From contig DASXSF010000157.1 in the NCBI GenBank assembly GCA_036506155.1, positions 62,001 to 126,000 of the forward strand: a stretch of 64,000 nucleotides of DNA. Reading direction: 5' to 3'. This DNA comes from DASXRA01 sp036506155. Lineage in GTDB: Bacteria > Actinomycetota > Actinomycetes > Mycobacteriales > Jatrophihabitantaceae. Below, in pieces: positions 51,876-62,662 of the stretch (the first letter of the stretch is position 1; each line of letters starts with the position of its first letter). The notes beneath the pieces were generated by a model. The model searched no databases. It was not told the DNA's origin and was given only the letters and a program-made list of their open reading frames with translations. A program made the translations under genes and the position numbers.

Positions 51876-54452
51876 TCACTGCAAACCGGATAGCGCGGCT
51901 TCGATGCGCGCGATGTCCGCCTCGGCGGCGGCCAGCCGGCCGCGGTGCTTCCCCACCACGGCGGCGGGCGCCTTCGCAACGAACGCCTCGTTGGCGAGTT
52001 TGGCCGTGTTGACCTCGCGCTCCTGGCGGGCGGCGGCAAGCTCTTTGGTGAGACGGGCACGCTGCGCGGCCGCATCGACGGACAGGTCAACCTCGACCGT
52101 GACACCGCCCGCCGTCGTCAGCACCGCGGTCGCCACGAAGTGGGTACCCGGCACGTCGAGCCGGCCCAACGCGCGGATCTCTGCCTCGCCGCTGGACAGC
52201 CCGGCCAGTCTCGCCGGCACCCGGCTCGACGGCTTGATGCCCTGGTCGGAGCGGAACCTCCGCAACTCCGTTACCACCGCCTGGATGCCCGCCACCTCGG
52301 CCTCGGCAGCCGCATCACCGCGTGAGGCATCGGCGGCCGGCCACGGCGCGAGCATCACCGACTCGCCGCCCGTCAGCGCTGTCCACAGTGTCTCGGTCAC
52401 GAATGGCACGATCGGGTGCAGCAGTCGCAGCAGCGCGTCGAAGACCTCGCCGAGGACCCGCCTTGTGACGTCGGCGCGCGGTCCCGCCAGGGAGATCTTG
52501 GCCAGCTCGACGTACCAGTCGCACACCTCGTCCCATGCGAAGTGGTAGAGCAGGTCGGCCGCCTTCGCGAACTCGTAACGCTCGTACAGGTCGTCGGCCT
52601 CGACGATCACCGCCTGGAGCCGCGACACGATCCATGCGTCCGCGCCGGCAAGATCACGCGGCAACTCACCGGACACGGTGGCCCCGTTCAGCAGCGCGAA
52701 GCGGGTGGCGTTCCACAGCTTGTTGCAGAAGTTGCGCGAGCCGGCCACCCACTCCTCCCCGACCGGCACGTCCGTGCCCGGGTTCGCGCCACGGGCCATG
52801 GTGAATCGCAGCGCGTCGGTGCCGTAGGCGTCCATCCAATCGAGGGGATCGACGGTATTGCCCTTCGACTTGGACATCTTGCGGCCGAACTGGTCACGGA
52901 TGAGTCCGGTCAGGACGACCGTGCGGAACGGCACGTCGTCCATCGCGTAAAGGCCGAACATCATCATCCGCACGACCCAGAAGAACAAGATGTCGTAGCC
53001 GGTGAGGAGCACGTCGTTCGGGTAAAAGCGCTTGAGGTCGGCTGTCTCGTCCGGCCAACCCAGCGTCGAGAACGGGAACAGCGCCGAAGAGAACCACGTG
53101 TCGAGCACGTCGGGGTCCTGCGTCCAGCCCGGCGGCGGCTCCTCGCCCGGGCCGAGGGACACCACATCTCCATCGGGCGAGTACCACACCGGGATCTGGT
53201 GCCCCCACCACAGCTGGCGGCTGATGCACCAGTCGTGCATGTTGTCGACCCACTCGAAGTAGCGCGGAGCGAGGGAGGCGGGCTCGATCGTCGTCCTGCC
53301 GTCGCGCACCGCGTCGCCAGCCGCCTTGGCGAGTGAGGCCACGCGCACGAACCACTGGAGCGACAGGCGCGGCTCAATCACAGTCTCGCAGCGCGAGCAG
53401 TGTCCGACGGCATGCCGGTACGGGCGCTTCTCCGCGACTATGCGACGCTCCTCGCGAAGCGCCGCCACGACGGCGCTGCGCGCCTCGAACCGGTCTAGGC
53501 CCTCGAACGGTCCGGGCACGGTGATGATGCCTCGCTCGTTCATCATCACCACGTTCGGCAGATGCTGGCGCTGGCCGATCTCGAAGTCGTTCGGGTCGTG
53601 CGCCGGCGTGACCTTCACGGCACCGGTGCCGAACGTCGGGTCGACCTGCTCGTCGGCCACGACCGGGATGCGCCGGTTCGTGAGCGGCAGCCTGACCTGC
53701 TTGCCGATCAGATGCCGGTAGCGCTCGTCGTCGGGATGCACGGCCACGGCGGTGTCGCCGAGCATCGTCTCGGCCCGCGTGGTGGCCACCACGATCGACT
53801 CGTCACCGTCGCCATAGCGGATCGACACCAGCTCCCCGTCGTCGTCGGAGTGGTCGACCTCGATGTCGGACAGCGCCGTGAGGCAGCGCGGGCACCAGTT
53901 GATGATCCGCTCTGCCCGATAGATCAGATCGTCGTCGTAGAGCTTCTTGAAGATCGTGCGGACGGCAACGGACAGCCCCTCGTCCATGGTGAACCGCTCG
54001 CGGGTCCAATCGACGCTGTCGCCGAGGCGCCGCATCTGCCCGAGGATCTTGCCGCCGTACTCCTCCTTCCACGCCCACACCTTGGCGACGAACTCCTCGC
54101 GGGTGTAATCGTGCCTGCTCTTGCCTTCGGTCTCGGCGAGGTGCCGCTCGACCAGGGTCTGCGTGGAGATGCCGGCGTGGTCCATCCCCGGCAGCCACAG
54201 CGTGTCGAAACCCTGCATCCGCTTGCGGCGCACGATCACGTCCATGAGCGTGTGGCCCAGCGCATGCCCGATATGCAGACTGCCTGTGACGTTCGGTGGC
54301 GGCAGGACCATCGCGAAACGCGGCCGGGTGCTGTCGACGTCAGCGGTGAAGTAGCCACGCTGGACCCAGCGCTCGTAAAGCGGCGCCTCAACCTCTGCCG
54401 GCGCGTACTGGGTCGGCAGGTCCGGGACGCTCAGCGGTCGGGTCGCGCTCAC
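51876..54452 (-). CDS. valS: Valyl-tRNA synthetase
   Basis: This 858-residue class-I synthetase has HIGH at 60-63 (NVTGSLHIGHALGH), the editing domain with VVATTRAETMLGDTAV, KMSKSKGNTVDPLDW and a C-terminal coiled coil (AAARQEREVNTAKLANEAFV) that contacts tRNA. Full-length and intact, unlike leuS. First gene of the valS-folC-DUF4233-ndk series; divergent from a GNAT gene. Confidence 0.97.
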   Translation of the reverse strand: MSATRPLSVPDLPTQYAPAEVEAPLYERWVQRGYFTADVDSTRPRFAMVLPPPNVTGSLHIGHALGHTLMDVIVRRKRMQGFDTLWLPGMDHAGISTQTLVERHLAETEGKSRHDYTREEFVAKVWAWKEEYGGKILGQMRRLGDSVDWTRERFTMDEGLSVAVRTIFKKLYDDDLIYRAERIINWCPRCLTALSDIEVDHSDDDGELVSIRYGDGDESIVVATTRAETMLGDTAVAVHPDDERYRHLIGKQVRLPLTNRRIPVVADEQVDPTFGTGAVKVTPAHDPNDFEIGQRQHLPNVVMMNERGIITVPGPFEGLDRFEARSAVVAALREERRIVAEKRPYRHAVGHCSRCETVIEPRLSLQWFVRVASLAKAAGDAVRDGRTTIEPASLAPRYFEWVDNMHDWCISRQLWWGHQIPVWYSPDGDVVSLGPGEEPPPGWTQDPDVLDTWFSSALFPFSTLGWPDETADLKRFYPNDVLLTGYDILFFWVVRMMMFGLYAMDDVPFRTVVLTGLIRDQFGRKMSKSKGNTVDPLDWMDAYGTDALRFTMARGANPGTDVPVGEEWVAGSRNFCNKLWNATRFALLNGATVSGELPRDLAGADAWIVSRLQAVIVEADDLYERYEFAKAADLLYHFAWDEVCDWYVELAKISLAGPRADVTRRVLGEVFDALLRLLHPIVPFVTETLWTALTGGESVMLAPWPAADASRGDAAAEAEVAGIQAVVTELRRFRSDQGIKPSSRVPARLAGLSSGEAEIRALGRLDVPGTHFVATAVLTTAGGVTVEVDLSVDAAAQRARLTKELAAARQEREVNTAKLANEAFVAKAPAAVVGKHRGRLAAAEADIARIEAALSGLQ

Positions 54453-54517
54453 GCCTGCATGGTACGGACGCGCCGATAACCGATTGCGGTATGCGCGCCG
54501 ATGCCCATGATCGTCCC

Positions 54518-55330
54518 ATGACCGTCACCGCGACGACCGACCCCGCCCATGTCGCCGCGCTGCTCGAGCGACGGCTCGCCGCCGACCCGGTGCGCGCCAC
54601 CGTCCTGGGCTCGATCCTCGCCGAGCTGCGCGCCGGACGGACCGGCGAGCCGTGGTGTGCCCAGCGCGTTGGCACGGACGTGCTCGTCGTCCGATCCGGC
54701 CGCCAGTACCCGGCACTGTTCACCGCCGGTTGGGACGGCGCCGACCTGGCGTCGGCAATCGAGCTGGTCGGTGGCCTGTCCGACCTCGCAGGAGTCTCCG
54801 GGCCGGCCGACACCGTCGAGGTGGCCGTGGCGGCGCTGGCCAGTTACCGGGAGCAGCGCCGTGTGGGTCTGCGGCTGTTCCGCCTCGACGAGCTGATGCT
54901 GCCCGCCAGCGTTGTAGGCGAGCCACGGCCTGCGACCATCGCCGACCGCGACCTGATCGTCGGCTGGTACCGCGCGTTCGGCGCCGAAGCCGGCTCGCTC
55001 GGCGTGAATCTCGAGGAAGCGGTGGACCGCTCGCTCGGCTCTGGCCGGGTATGGCTGTGGTGCGTCGACGACAACCCTGTGTCACTGGCCGCACGGCGGC
55101 CGCCGGAGGCAGGCAGTGCCCGTGTCGGGCCGGTGTATACGCCGCCGGCCGAGCGAGGCCACGGGTACGGCTCGGCGGTCACGGCGGTCGCGACGCGAGA
55201 CATCCTCGACCTGGGCGCGATCCCGGTGCTGTTCACCGATCTCGCCAACCCGACTTCGAACAAGATCTACCAGGCGCTCGGCTACTACTCCGTCGAGGAC
55301 CGCCTCCAGGTCACATTCGCCGCGCGATGA
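54518..55330 (+). CDS. GNAT family N-acetyltransferase (two-domain)
   Basis: This 270-residue protein has a degenerate N-terminal half and a C-terminal GNAT domain: VWLWCVDDNPVSLAARRP, VGPVYTPPAERGHGYGSAV (acetyl-CoA loop RGHGYGS) and the typical LFTDLANPTSNKIYQALGY. This layout is common for actinobacterial GNATs of unknown acceptor. ATG 54518 preferred; ATG 54491 adds nine residues. Its stop runs straight into dispersed-repeat copy 2. Confidence 0.9.
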   Translation: MTVTATTDPAHVAALLERRLAADPVRATVLGSILAELRAGRTGEPWCAQRVGTDVLVVRSGRQYPALFTAGWDGADLASAIELVGGLSDLAGVSGPADTVEVAVAALASYREQRRVGLRLFRLDELMLPASVVGEPRPATIADRDLIVGWYRAFGAEAGSLGVNLEEAVDRSLGSGRVWLWCVDDNPVSLAARRPPEAGSARVGPVYTPPAERGHGYGSAVTAVATRDILDLGAIPVLFTDLANPTSNKIYQALGYYSVEDRLQVTFAAR

Positions 55331-55391
55331 CCGCTCGCGCGAAGAGGCCGCCGGACGCCATGCGGCGCGCGCTGGAGGCGCGGAGTGGCGC
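55326..55391 (+). repeat. Dispersed repeat, copy 2
   Basis: It starts GATGACCGCTCGCGCGAAGA inside the last codons and stop of the GNAT gene and continues through GCGGCGCGCGCTGGAGGCGC. It matches the 5' block and core of copies 1 and 3; the 3' block is missing. Confidence 0.65.
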
Positions 55392-55439
55392 GAAGCATCC
55401 GCCCCTTGGAGGCGGTGCCCGAGCGACAGCCCCGGCGGA

Positions 55440-55598
55440 CTAATCCGTCGGGACCATCACGAACGTCACGCGGACACGGCGGGCGCCCGGTGGCCGTTCG
55501 CTCGTCGACGCGCGCGGATACTTCTCGAGCAGTTCGTTGAATGCCGTGGCGAGTTCTTCCGCCTCGTCGTCGGTCAGCCACCGGCCACCACCGGACAT
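55440..55598 (-). CDS. Small ORF, possible C-terminal remnant of an ArsR-type regulator
   Basis: This 52-codon frame from ATG 55598 reads RWLTDDEAEELATAFNELL and ends RRVRVTFVMVPTD with good codon bias. The helix-rich segment resembles the C-terminal part of winged-helix regulators that often accompany MFS exporters. No DNA-binding half is present. The gene is divergent from the MFS gene by 18 bases. It is either a truncated regulator or an unrelated small protein. Confidence 0.4.
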   Translation of the reverse strand: MSGGGRWLTDDEAEELATAFNELLEKYPRASTSERPPGARRVRVTFVMVPTD

Positions 55599-55616
55599 GG
55601 TGGTGACGTCCCGCCT

Positions 55617-56807
55617 ATGTCTTTCACATCTGAGCGGAGTCTGTGGATCAGCATCACCGCCAGGGCGGTGTCTCTGCTGGGCGACGAGGCTGCGCTGATC
55701 GCCCTGACCCTGCGCATGCATGACGCGGGCGGCGGCCCGGGGGCGGTTGCGGCGCTGTTCGTAGCGGGCATGGTGCCGCTTGTCGCGTGCGCTCCGCTGG
55801 CCGGGCGGCTGATCGACCGTTACGACAGCAGGCGGCTGCTGTTGTGGTCCGGCCTGGCGCAGGCGGGTTTGTGCCTGGTCCTCGCGGGCATCCACGGCGT
55901 GTCGCTCACCCTGGCCCTGGTCGCCCTACTCGGTGCCGGCCAGGCGGTGAACGGTGCGACGTGGCAGGCGCTGATTCCCGCGCTCGTAGGCCCGGAAAGG
56001 TTGCCCGCGACGCTCGGCTGGTCGCAGTCGGCGCGCACCGCCGCCGGCATTGCCGCTCCGGCGATCGCCGGACTGCTGGCCGGCCGCTACGGCACGAGCG
56101 TGCCGTTGCTGCTCGACGCCGCGACGTTCGTCGCCGTCGCCGGCGCCGGCCTGCTCGTGTGCACGACGCCGGCGGCCCCGCGAGCAGGACGCATGCGCGG
56201 CGGCTACGCGATCGTGCGCGACGATGCGGCGCTCGTGACGTTGCTCGCGCCGCTCGCCGGGTTCATCGTGCTCGGCGCGATGGTCAACGTCGTCGAGGTG
56301 TTCCTGGTCCGCGACACGCTTTCCGCCTCAGCTACGTGGTACGGCGTGGTGGGCGGTACCTGGGCAGCCGGCATGCTGCTCGGCTCGCTGCTGGGCGGTC
56401 GATGGCACCGCCAGCCCTCACTCGCGCGGGTGATCGTGTGCAACGCCGTGCTGCTGTCGCTTGCGATGTCCGGCTACGCCGCGGCGCCGTCGGTGGCGTG
56501 GCTGCTACCGGTTGCCGTGGCGGGCGGTGCCGCCAACGGACTGCTCAACCTAGGCGTTGCAGCGATGATCATGCTGCGCGCCCCCGAGGACGCGCGCGGG
56601 CGGGTCTCGGCCACCGTCAATGCCGTCACATCGGCGGCGCTGATCGGCGCATACCTGCTCGGCGGCGTGCTCGCCACGGTCGCGACCCCGCGACAACTGT
56701 TCCTGGCGTCCGGCCTGCTCGGCCTGCTCGCGCCCATGGCCACATGCCGCCGCCTGGCGCGAGCCGCGGCGTATCACCCGCAGCCGGCTGTGCTTCGATC
56801 TCGCTGA
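55617..56807 (+). CDS. MFS transporter (drug-efflux type)
   Basis: This 396-residue protein has about twelve hydrophobic segments. The loop-2/3 motif A region reads AGRLIDRYDSRRLLLWSGL, and GRVSATVNAVTSAALIGAYL lies late in the second half. It resembles the actinobacterial enterobactin/macrolide exporter-like MFS group; the substrate is unknown. The start ATG 55617 follows the divergent small regulator-like ORF. 63 bases later the ABC exporter genes begin on the same strand. Confidence 0.88.
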   Translation: MSFTSERSLWISITARAVSLLGDEAALIALTLRMHDAGGGPGAVAALFVAGMVPLVACAPLAGRLIDRYDSRRLLLWSGLAQAGLCLVLAGIHGVSLTLALVALLGAGQAVNGATWQALIPALVGPERLPATLGWSQSARTAAGIAAPAIAGLLAGRYGTSVPLLLDAATFVAVAGAGLLVCTTPAAPRAGRMRGGYAIVRDDAALVTLLAPLAGFIVLGAMVNVVEVFLVRDTLSASATWYGVVGGTWAAGMLLGSLLGGRWHRQPSLARVIVCNAVLLSLAMSGYAAAPSVAWLLPVAVAGGAANGLLNLGVAAMIMLRAPEDARGRVSATVNAVTSAALIGAYLLGGVLATVATPRQLFLASGLLGLLAPMATCRRLARAAAYHPQPAVLRSR

Positions 56808-56870
56808 GCGTCCCTTTCGCTGCCGCCGGTCGAGCGCCATCCTTGGAGCCCACGAGGCGAGGGGGGAGAC

Positions 56871-57611
56871 ATGGACAGCCAGAACGGCGCGGTCGTCGTC
56901 GCACGCGACATCAGCCGCATCTACGGGGAGGGCGACACCGCGGTCGCCGCGCTGCGCGGGGTCGACGTGGAGATCCCGCTGGGCCGGCTCACCGCGGTGA
57001 TGGGGCCGTCCGGCTCCGGCAAGTCGACGCTCATGCACATCCTGGCGGGTCTTGACAAACCGACGTCCGGGTCGGTGTTGATCGACGGCACCGACATCAC
57101 CACGCTCGACGACACGGCGCTGACGAAGCTACGCCGCAAGCACATCGGCTTCATCTTCCAGTTCTTCAACCTGCTGCCGATGCTCAATGCACGCGAGAAC
57201 GTGCTGCTCCCGCTCACCATCGCCGGCGAGAAGCCCGATCGAGGATGGTTCGACGAACTGGTACGCCGCGTCGGGCTTGCCGACCGGCTGCGGCACCGAC
57301 CGGCCGAACTGTCGGGAGGGCAGCAGCAGCGCGTCGCCATCGCCCGGGCGCTGGTCTCCCGGCCAACGGTCGTGTTCGCCGACGAGCCCACGGGAAACCT
57401 CGACTCCACGACCGGCGGGGAGATCCTCGAGCTGATGCGCGCCTCGGTCGAGGAGTACGGCCAGACGATGGTGATGGTGACTCACGACGCCGAGGCGGCA
57501 GCCATGGCCGACCGGGTGCTGTTCCTGGCCGACGGGCGCATCGTGCAAGAGCTGCCCCGGTCGAGCCGGCACGAGATCCTGGCCGCCATCGAAACGCTTT
57601 CCGTCCGATGA
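56871..57611 (+). CDS. ABC transporter ATP-binding protein (MacB/LolD type)
   Basis: This 246-residue ATPase has Walker A GPSGSGKST at about 44-52, signature LSGGQQQRVAIARAL, Walker B VVFADEPTGNLD and switch His in MVTHDAEAA. The ARENVLLPL and NLLPMLNARENV signatures place it with MacB/LolD/FtsE-like exporters. It overlaps the permease start (ATGA), giving a two-component exporter that would push peptides, lipids or drugs outwards. GGGGGAGA precedes the ATG. Confidence 0.94.
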   Translation: MDSQNGAVVVARDISRIYGEGDTAVAALRGVDVEIPLGRLTAVMGPSGSGKSTLMHILAGLDKPTSGSVLIDGTDITTLDDTALTKLRRKHIGFIFQFFNLLPMLNARENVLLPLTIAGEKPDRGWFDELVRRVGLADRLRHRPAELSGGQQQRVAIARALVSRPTVVFADEPTGNLDSTTGGEILELMRASVEEYGQTMVMVTHDAEAAAMADRVLFLADGRIVQELPRSSRHEILAAIETLSVR

Positions 57612-60388
57612 TCACGTTCGCGCTGCGTGGCCTGCTCGCCCGCAAGCTGCGTACCATCCTCACCGCTCTGGGCGTGGTGCTCGGCGTCGCGCTCATGTCC
57701 GGCACGTTCGTGCTCACCGACTCGATCGACGACGCGTTTCACTCGATCTTCAGCCAGACCTACCGCAACGCCGACGCGGCCATCACCGGGAAATCCGCGT
57801 TCTCGCTGAACGGCGGCAACGGCAGCACGCCCCCGTCATTCGACCAATCGCTGCTTACCACGGTGCGTGCGCTGCCCGAGGTGGGCGCCGCGTCGGGATT
57901 CGTGACAAGCGACGCACACCTGATCGGCAGCAACGGCAAGGCCATCTCGTTCGGCGGCGCACCGAACCTCGGCTTCAGCGTCGACCCTACGCAGCCGGAC
58001 CTCAGCGTGCTGAGCCTCGTATCCGGCGCCTGGCCACATGCCGACGAGGTTGTAGTGGACAAGACCACAGCGCATCGCAAGGACCTCGCCGTCGGGCAGA
58101 CCATCGGGGTGCAGGCGCGCGGCCCGGTCGAGCGGATGCGCATCGCGGGCATCGTCAAGTTCGGTTCGGTGTCCTCGATCGGGGGGGCGACACTCTCCGG
58201 CTTCGACCTCGCAACCGCCCAGCGGCTGTTCGGCAAGCCGGGGCGGCTCGACCAGATCCTGATCGCCGGCAAGCCCGGGGTGTCGACGGCGCAGCTGCTC
58301 GCCAGCGTCACCAAGGTGCTGCCGCCGAACACCCAGGTGCGCTCCGGGTCGGAGCAGGCCGCGAAGAACGCCTCCGACGCGTCCGGATTCATCTCCTTCC
58401 TCCGGACGCTGCTGCTGGCCTTCGGCGGCATAGCGCTCTTCGTCGGGTCGTTCGTGATCGCGAACTCGCTATCGATCACGATCGCGCAGCGCACCAGGGA
58501 GTTCGCCACCCTGCGGACCCTCGGCGCTTCGCGTCGGCAGGTACTGCGCTCGGTGATCCTCGAGGCGCTTGCCATGGGCTTCACCGCCTCTGTCGTCGGG
58601 CTTTTCCTCGGGCTCGGGCTTGCCGTCGGGCTGTTCAAGATCTTCGATGCGGCAGGGCTGACGTTGCCGAACAACGGCCTGGTATTCCGGACCCGGACAG
58701 TCGTCGTGGCGTTGCTCGTCGGCACTTTGATCACCCTGCTTGCCAGCCTCCGGCCCGCTATGCGCGCGACGAGGGTGCCCCCGATCGCGGCCGTCCGCGA
58801 GGGCGCCAAGCTGCCGCCGGGACGCCTGGCCCGCTTCCGCCCGGTCGGCGCCGCCCTACTCGCCCTGGTCGGGGTGGCGTTCCTGCTGATCGGCCTGTTC
58901 GTCCACGGGCTGGGCACCGCGGGTGTGCTGACGTTCATGCTGGTCGGCGCGCTGCTCGTGTTCATCGGCATCGCGATCTTCTCCGCACAACTGGTGCGAC
59001 CCCTGGCAGCGGCCGCGAACCCGGTCGCCCGGTGGGCGGTGATCGCCTTCTCCGCGGTCGTATGGCCACTGTTCTCGCTGCCGTTTTGGCTGCTGCGCTA
59101 CGGCGTGTGGGGTCCAGGAAGCACGGGGCGCCGGGTTGCCGCGTTCGTCGGCGGCGCGCTGCTCAACCCGCTGGTGCTCGTGGTGGTGCTGGCGATGGCG
59201 CTGCGCCGCGCCGTCTCAGGGTGGCGGCCGGAGTGGCCGGCCGACTTCCCGAGCGTGGTGACCGAGCCGTCGGCCACGCGCATCGGCAACGAGAACAGCC
59301 AGCGCGATCCGCAACGCACCGCAGCCACCGCGGCCGCGCTGATGATCGGGCTGGCTCTGGTAACCCTGATGGCTGCGCTCGCTGCCGGCATCATCCGCCC
59401 GTTCGAGCAGGCCGTCGACGACATCTTCGTCGCCGACTACGCAATCACCGCACAGAACAACTTCGACCCGATCCCGACTACGGTGACGGCCGCCGTCGCC
59501 CAGACGCCGGGAGTCGAATCGATCGCCGGAGTACGGATCGGTGACGGCCGGGCTTTCGGCAAGCACATCGAGCTGACCGCGGTGGACCCGCAGGCCGGCG
59601 ACGTGCTCAGTCTCGACTGGCGGCAGGGCTCGCAGGCGACGTTCGGCAGCCTCGGCGCGGACGGCGCGTTTACCACGGACAGCTACGCCAAAGACCACCA
59701 CCTCGCGATCGGCTCGCCGCTCACTGTCGAGACGCCCACGGGCACGCTGCTCGGCCTGCACCTTGCCGGCACGTTCCACCCACCGGCCGGCGGATCGCCG
59801 TTCGGGGCGGTGACGATCTCGAGCGCGACGTTCGACCGCCATTACGAGCAGCCGAAGAACCTCTACACGTTCGTGCGGATGACCGGGGGCGTCAACGACG
59901 CGAACACCGCGGCGCTCAACGCGGCGCTCGCCTCGTTCCCGAACGCCAAGGCGGTCACCCGGGCGCAGTTCAAGGACAACCAGAGCGCCGCGATCAAGAA
60001 CATCCTCAATGTGTTGTACGTGCTGCTGGCGCTGTCGGTGGTCGTCAGCATCTTCGGCATCGTGAACGCCCTGGTTCTCACCGTCTTCGAGCGCACCCGC
60101 GAGCTGGGCATGATGCGCGCGATCGGCATGACGCGCAGACAGACACGGCGCATGATCCGGCACGAAAGTGTGATCACCGCGTTGATCGGCGCCGTGCTGG
60201 GCATCGTCGTGGGGCTGCTTCTCGCCGGGCTGCTCACCGTCCGTCTCGACTTCATCGCCTTCGTCGTGCCGGTCTCCGAGCTCATTCTGTTCGTACTGGT
60301 GGCGGTGGTGGTCGGAATCTTCGCGGCCGTGTTCCCCGCCCGCCGCGCCGCTCGCCTAGACCCGCTAGCCGCGCTGCAATACGAATAG
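57608..60388 (+). CDS. ABC transporter permease, FtsX/MacB-like (double MacB core)
   Basis: This 926-residue protein has an N-terminal membrane segment (LRTILTALGVVLGVALMSGT), a large extracytoplasmic MacB-core domain, a three-segment FtsX domain (about 265-395, FIVANSLSITIAQRTREFATL), further membrane helices, a second extracytoplasmic domain and a C-terminal FtsX domain (VVSIFGIVNALVLTVFERTRE to AVFPARRAARLDPLAALQYE). Such large permeases work with a single ATPase in actinobacterial export of antimicrobials or lipids. The Glu in the coupling motif FERTRELGMMRAIG is kept. Confidence 0.93.
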   Translation: MITFALRGLLARKLRTILTALGVVLGVALMSGTFVLTDSIDDAFHSIFSQTYRNADAAITGKSAFSLNGGNGSTPPSFDQSLLTTVRALPEVGAASGFVTSDAHLIGSNGKAISFGGAPNLGFSVDPTQPDLSVLSLVSGAWPHADEVVVDKTTAHRKDLAVGQTIGVQARGPVERMRIAGIVKFGSVSSIGGATLSGFDLATAQRLFGKPGRLDQILIAGKPGVSTAQLLASVTKVLPPNTQVRSGSEQAAKNASDASGFISFLRTLLLAFGGIALFVGSFVIANSLSITIAQRTREFATLRTLGASRRQVLRSVILEALAMGFTASVVGLFLGLGLAVGLFKIFDAAGLTLPNNGLVFRTRTVVVALLVGTLITLLASLRPAMRATRVPPIAAVREGAKLPPGRLARFRPVGAALLALVGVAFLLIGLFVHGLGTAGVLTFMLVGALLVFIGIAIFSAQLVRPLAAAANPVARWAVIAFSAVVWPLFSLPFWLLRYGVWGPGSTGRRVAAFVGGALLNPLVLVVVLAMALRRAVSGWRPEWPADFPSVVTEPSATRIGNENSQRDPQRTAATAAALMIGLALVTLMAALAAGIIRPFEQAVDDIFVADYAITAQNNFDPIPTTVTAAVAQTPGVESIAGVRIGDGRAFGKHIELTAVDPQAGDVLSLDWRQGSQATFGSLGADGAFTTDSYAKDHHLAIGSPLTVETPTGTLLGLHLAGTFHPPAGGSPFGAVTISSATFDRHYEQPKNLYTFVRMTGGVNDANTAALNAALASFPNAKAVTRAQFKDNQSAAIKNILNVLYVLLALSVVVSIFGIVNALVLTVFERTRELGMMRAIGMTRRQTRRMIRHESVITALIGAVLGIVVGLLLAGLLTVRLDFIAFVVPVSELILFVLVAVVVGIFAAVFPARRAARLDPLAALQYE

Positions 60389-60440
60389 CTGCGCGAGGCC
60401 CTTGGAGCGGGACGTCACCGAGAGCGGATAACCACAGGGC

Positions 60441-60536
60441 GATGAGCGCTCGCGCGAAGAGCCCGCCGGCCGTGACGCGGCCCGCGCCGCAGGCGCGAGC
60501 GAAGCCGCGGATCCACCCGAGCGGAGCGAGCGGTGG
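60441..60536 (+). repeat. Dispersed repeat, copy 3
   Basis: It begins GATGAGCGCTCGCGCGAAGA, identical to copy 1 for the first ~26 bases, then GCGGCCCGCGCCGCAGGCGC and CCGAGCGGAGCGAGCGGT. It lies between convergent permease and clpX genes; TCCACC and GGTGGA near its end could form a hairpin stem acting as a bidirectional terminator. Confidence 0.7.
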
Positions 60537-60564
60537 AGACGCGGATTCGCCCAGGCGGGATGGG

Positions 60565-61848
<1,284 letters not shown>

Positions 61849-61992
61849 GGCCTACCGGTTCCCCTCTGGTCGTATGGTGCCCAGACCTCGAACGGTACCC
61901 GGTACGGCGCGGTAAGTCCCCCGCAAACCCCACCGGCGTGCCGCCGCGCCGCCTGAGAGCGCTCCCAGCCCGGGAGAACGCCACCGGGACGC

Positions 61993-62016
61993 AATGAGCA
62001 CTCGCGCGAAGCGCCC
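61993..62016 (+). repeat. Dispersed repeat, copy 4 (short)
   Basis: AATGAGCACTCGCGCGAAGC matches the 5' block of copies 1-3 with two changes and is then cut off at the clpP2 3' end. It lies in the 172-base gap between clpX and clpP2. Confidence 0.55.
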
Positions 62017-62020
62017 GGAT

Positions 62021-62662
62021 CTAGTTCGTGAGCTTGCGGGTGGTGATTACCTCGTCGACCATGCCGTATTCCTTGGCCTGCTCGGCGGTGAAGATCTTGT
62101 CTCGCTCGATGTCGGCGCGCACCGTCTCGACGGTCTGCCCGGTGTGGCGGGCAAGGATCTCCTCCATCAGCTCGCGCATCCGCTGGATTTCACGGGCCTG
62201 GATGTCCAGGTCGGAGATCTGCATCGGCCCCTCGGTGCCGCCGGAGGGCTGGTGGATCAGAATCCGCGAGTTCGACAGCGCGAACCGCTTGCCCTTGGTG
62301 CCGGCCGCGAGCAGCACGGCGGCGGCGGAGGCGGCCTGGCCCATGCAGATCGTCTGGATCTCGGGCCGGACGTACACCATCGTGTCGTAGATGGCCGTGA
62401 GCGCGGTGAACGAGCCACCCGGCGAGTTGATGTAGATCTGGATATCGCGATCGGGGTCGGTCGACTCAAGCACGATCAGCTGCGCCATCACGTCGTTGGC
62501 CACGACGTCGTCGATCGGCGCACCGAGGAAGATGATGCGCTCCTCGAAGAGCTTGTTGTACGGGTTCGACTCCTTGATCCCGTAGTTCGTGCGCTCGACG
62601 AAGGACGGCAGCACGTACCGGGCGGAGGGATTGATCAACTCGGACATCTCGTTCACTCTCAT
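62021..62662 (-). CDS. clpP2: ATP-dependent Clp protease proteolytic subunit ClpP2
   Basis: This 213-residue serine protease subunit has S112 (MGQAASAAA), H137 (LIHQPSG) and a later Asp in LDIQAREIQRM-region as the triad. The N-terminal propeptide-like stretch (about 1-35) is long. ATG 62662 overlaps the clpP1 stop by ATGA, coupling equimolar synthesis of the mixed ClpP1P2 tetradecamer. Confidence 0.95.
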   Translation of the reverse strand: MRVNEMSELINPSARYVLPSFVERTNYGIKESNPYNKLFEERIIFLGAPIDDVVANDVMAQLIVLESTDPDRDIQIYINSPGGSFTALTAIYDTMVYVRPEIQTICMGQAASAAAVLLAAGTKGKRFALSNSRILIHQPSGGTEGPMQISDLDIQAREIQRMRELMEEILARHTGQTVETVRADIERDKIFTAEQAKEYGMVDEVITTRKLTN

